Position numbers and translations under genes: made by a program | Source: an uncultured Bacilli bacterium | GTDB taxonomy: Bacteria; Bacillota_I; Bacilli_A; RF39; UBA660 | Assembly: GCA_944358565.1 (NCBI GenBank) | Contig: CALVRK010000073.1 | Location: 1-5,159 of the forward strand | Length of the DNA: 5,159 bases | Reading direction: 5' to 3' | Shown here: piece by piece, positions 5,067-5,159 of the stretch | Numbering within the stretch: position 1 is the first letter of the stretch | How the letters are laid out: the number at the start of each line of letters is the position of its first letter | Notes under the pieces: model-generated | The model's input: only the letters and a program-made list of their open reading frames with translations | What the model was told of the DNA's origin: nothing | The model's database searches: none

Positions 5067-5159
5067 ATGAAAAGAAGATTAAATAGGACTCAAAGGAATT
5101 ATATAATAGCAGGCTTATGCATGATACTAGTCATAATGGGAGTAGGGTATGCAGCATTT
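5067..5159 (+). CDS. N-terminus of a secreted or surface protein with SipW-type signal peptide (truncated by window edge)
   Basis: Only 31 codons are present. They encode a basic start (MKRRLNRTQRN) followed by a hydrophobic stretch (about residues 12-26) ending in GVGYAAF. This resembles the signal peptides of TasA/camelysin-type proteins of Bacillota, which are processed by the signal peptidase SipW and typically end in a G-x-x-A-x-F pattern. The mature protein lies outside the window, so its function is unknown; biofilm-fibre or surface-display roles are known for some relatives. A clear promoter and ribosome binding site support the start. It is divergent from the XRE gene and may be controlled by it. 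Confidence 0.65.
   Translation, partial: MKRRLNRTQRNYIIAGLCMILVIMGVGYAAF

Overview
The window is AT-rich DNA. Genes end in TAA or TAG, Trp is written TGG, and no TGA is read through, so the standard code is in use. Shine-Dalgarno sites (AAGGAGA, GGAGG) and sigma-A-type promoters are clear. Together with a 470-residue pyruvate kinase-like protein lacking the extra C-terminal domain of Bacillus, and a SipW-type export signal, this suggests a low-GC member of the Bacillota (Bacilli of the Erysipelotrichales/RF39 kind, perhaps gut-associated). It argues against Mycoplasma or Spiroplasma. The placement is an inference.

Left edge to 354 has no complete gene. It holds two adjacent hairpins (one looks like a terminator on the + strand, the other fits a terminator on the - strand), a second small dyad, a long imperfect inverted repeat of about 65 nt, and a promoter just before the first gene. 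From 364 to 4605 three + strand genes follow: a small membrane-anchored PTS EIIB-like protein; then, from its own strong promoter, a pyruvate kinase homologue; then, 20 bases later and probably in the same operon, an 800-residue GH31 alpha-glucosidase-type protein. A terminator closes this block and is shared with a convergent XRE-family repressor gene on the - strand. Beyond that repressor, a divergent intergenic region with overlapping dyads and a good promoter leads to a secreted or surface protein cut off by the right edge.

The most notable point is that all three sugar-related proteins keep the fold signatures of their families but lack key catalytic residues. The EIIB-like protein has Asn at the phosphocysteine position. 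The pyruvate kinase homologue has lost the ATQ, GPAS, DTKGPE and DDG signatures while keeping KIEN and RGDLG. The GH31 protein keeps the nucleophile Asp346 but has Lys396 at the acid/base Asp position and Glu380 at a normally Arg position. Either this is a cluster of pseudoenzymes with a regulatory or sensing role in carbohydrate uptake and glycolysis, or these are divergent enzymes with changed chemistry. The alignments were made by eye against remembered family consensus sequences, so the substitutions are firm as read but their consequence is inferred.
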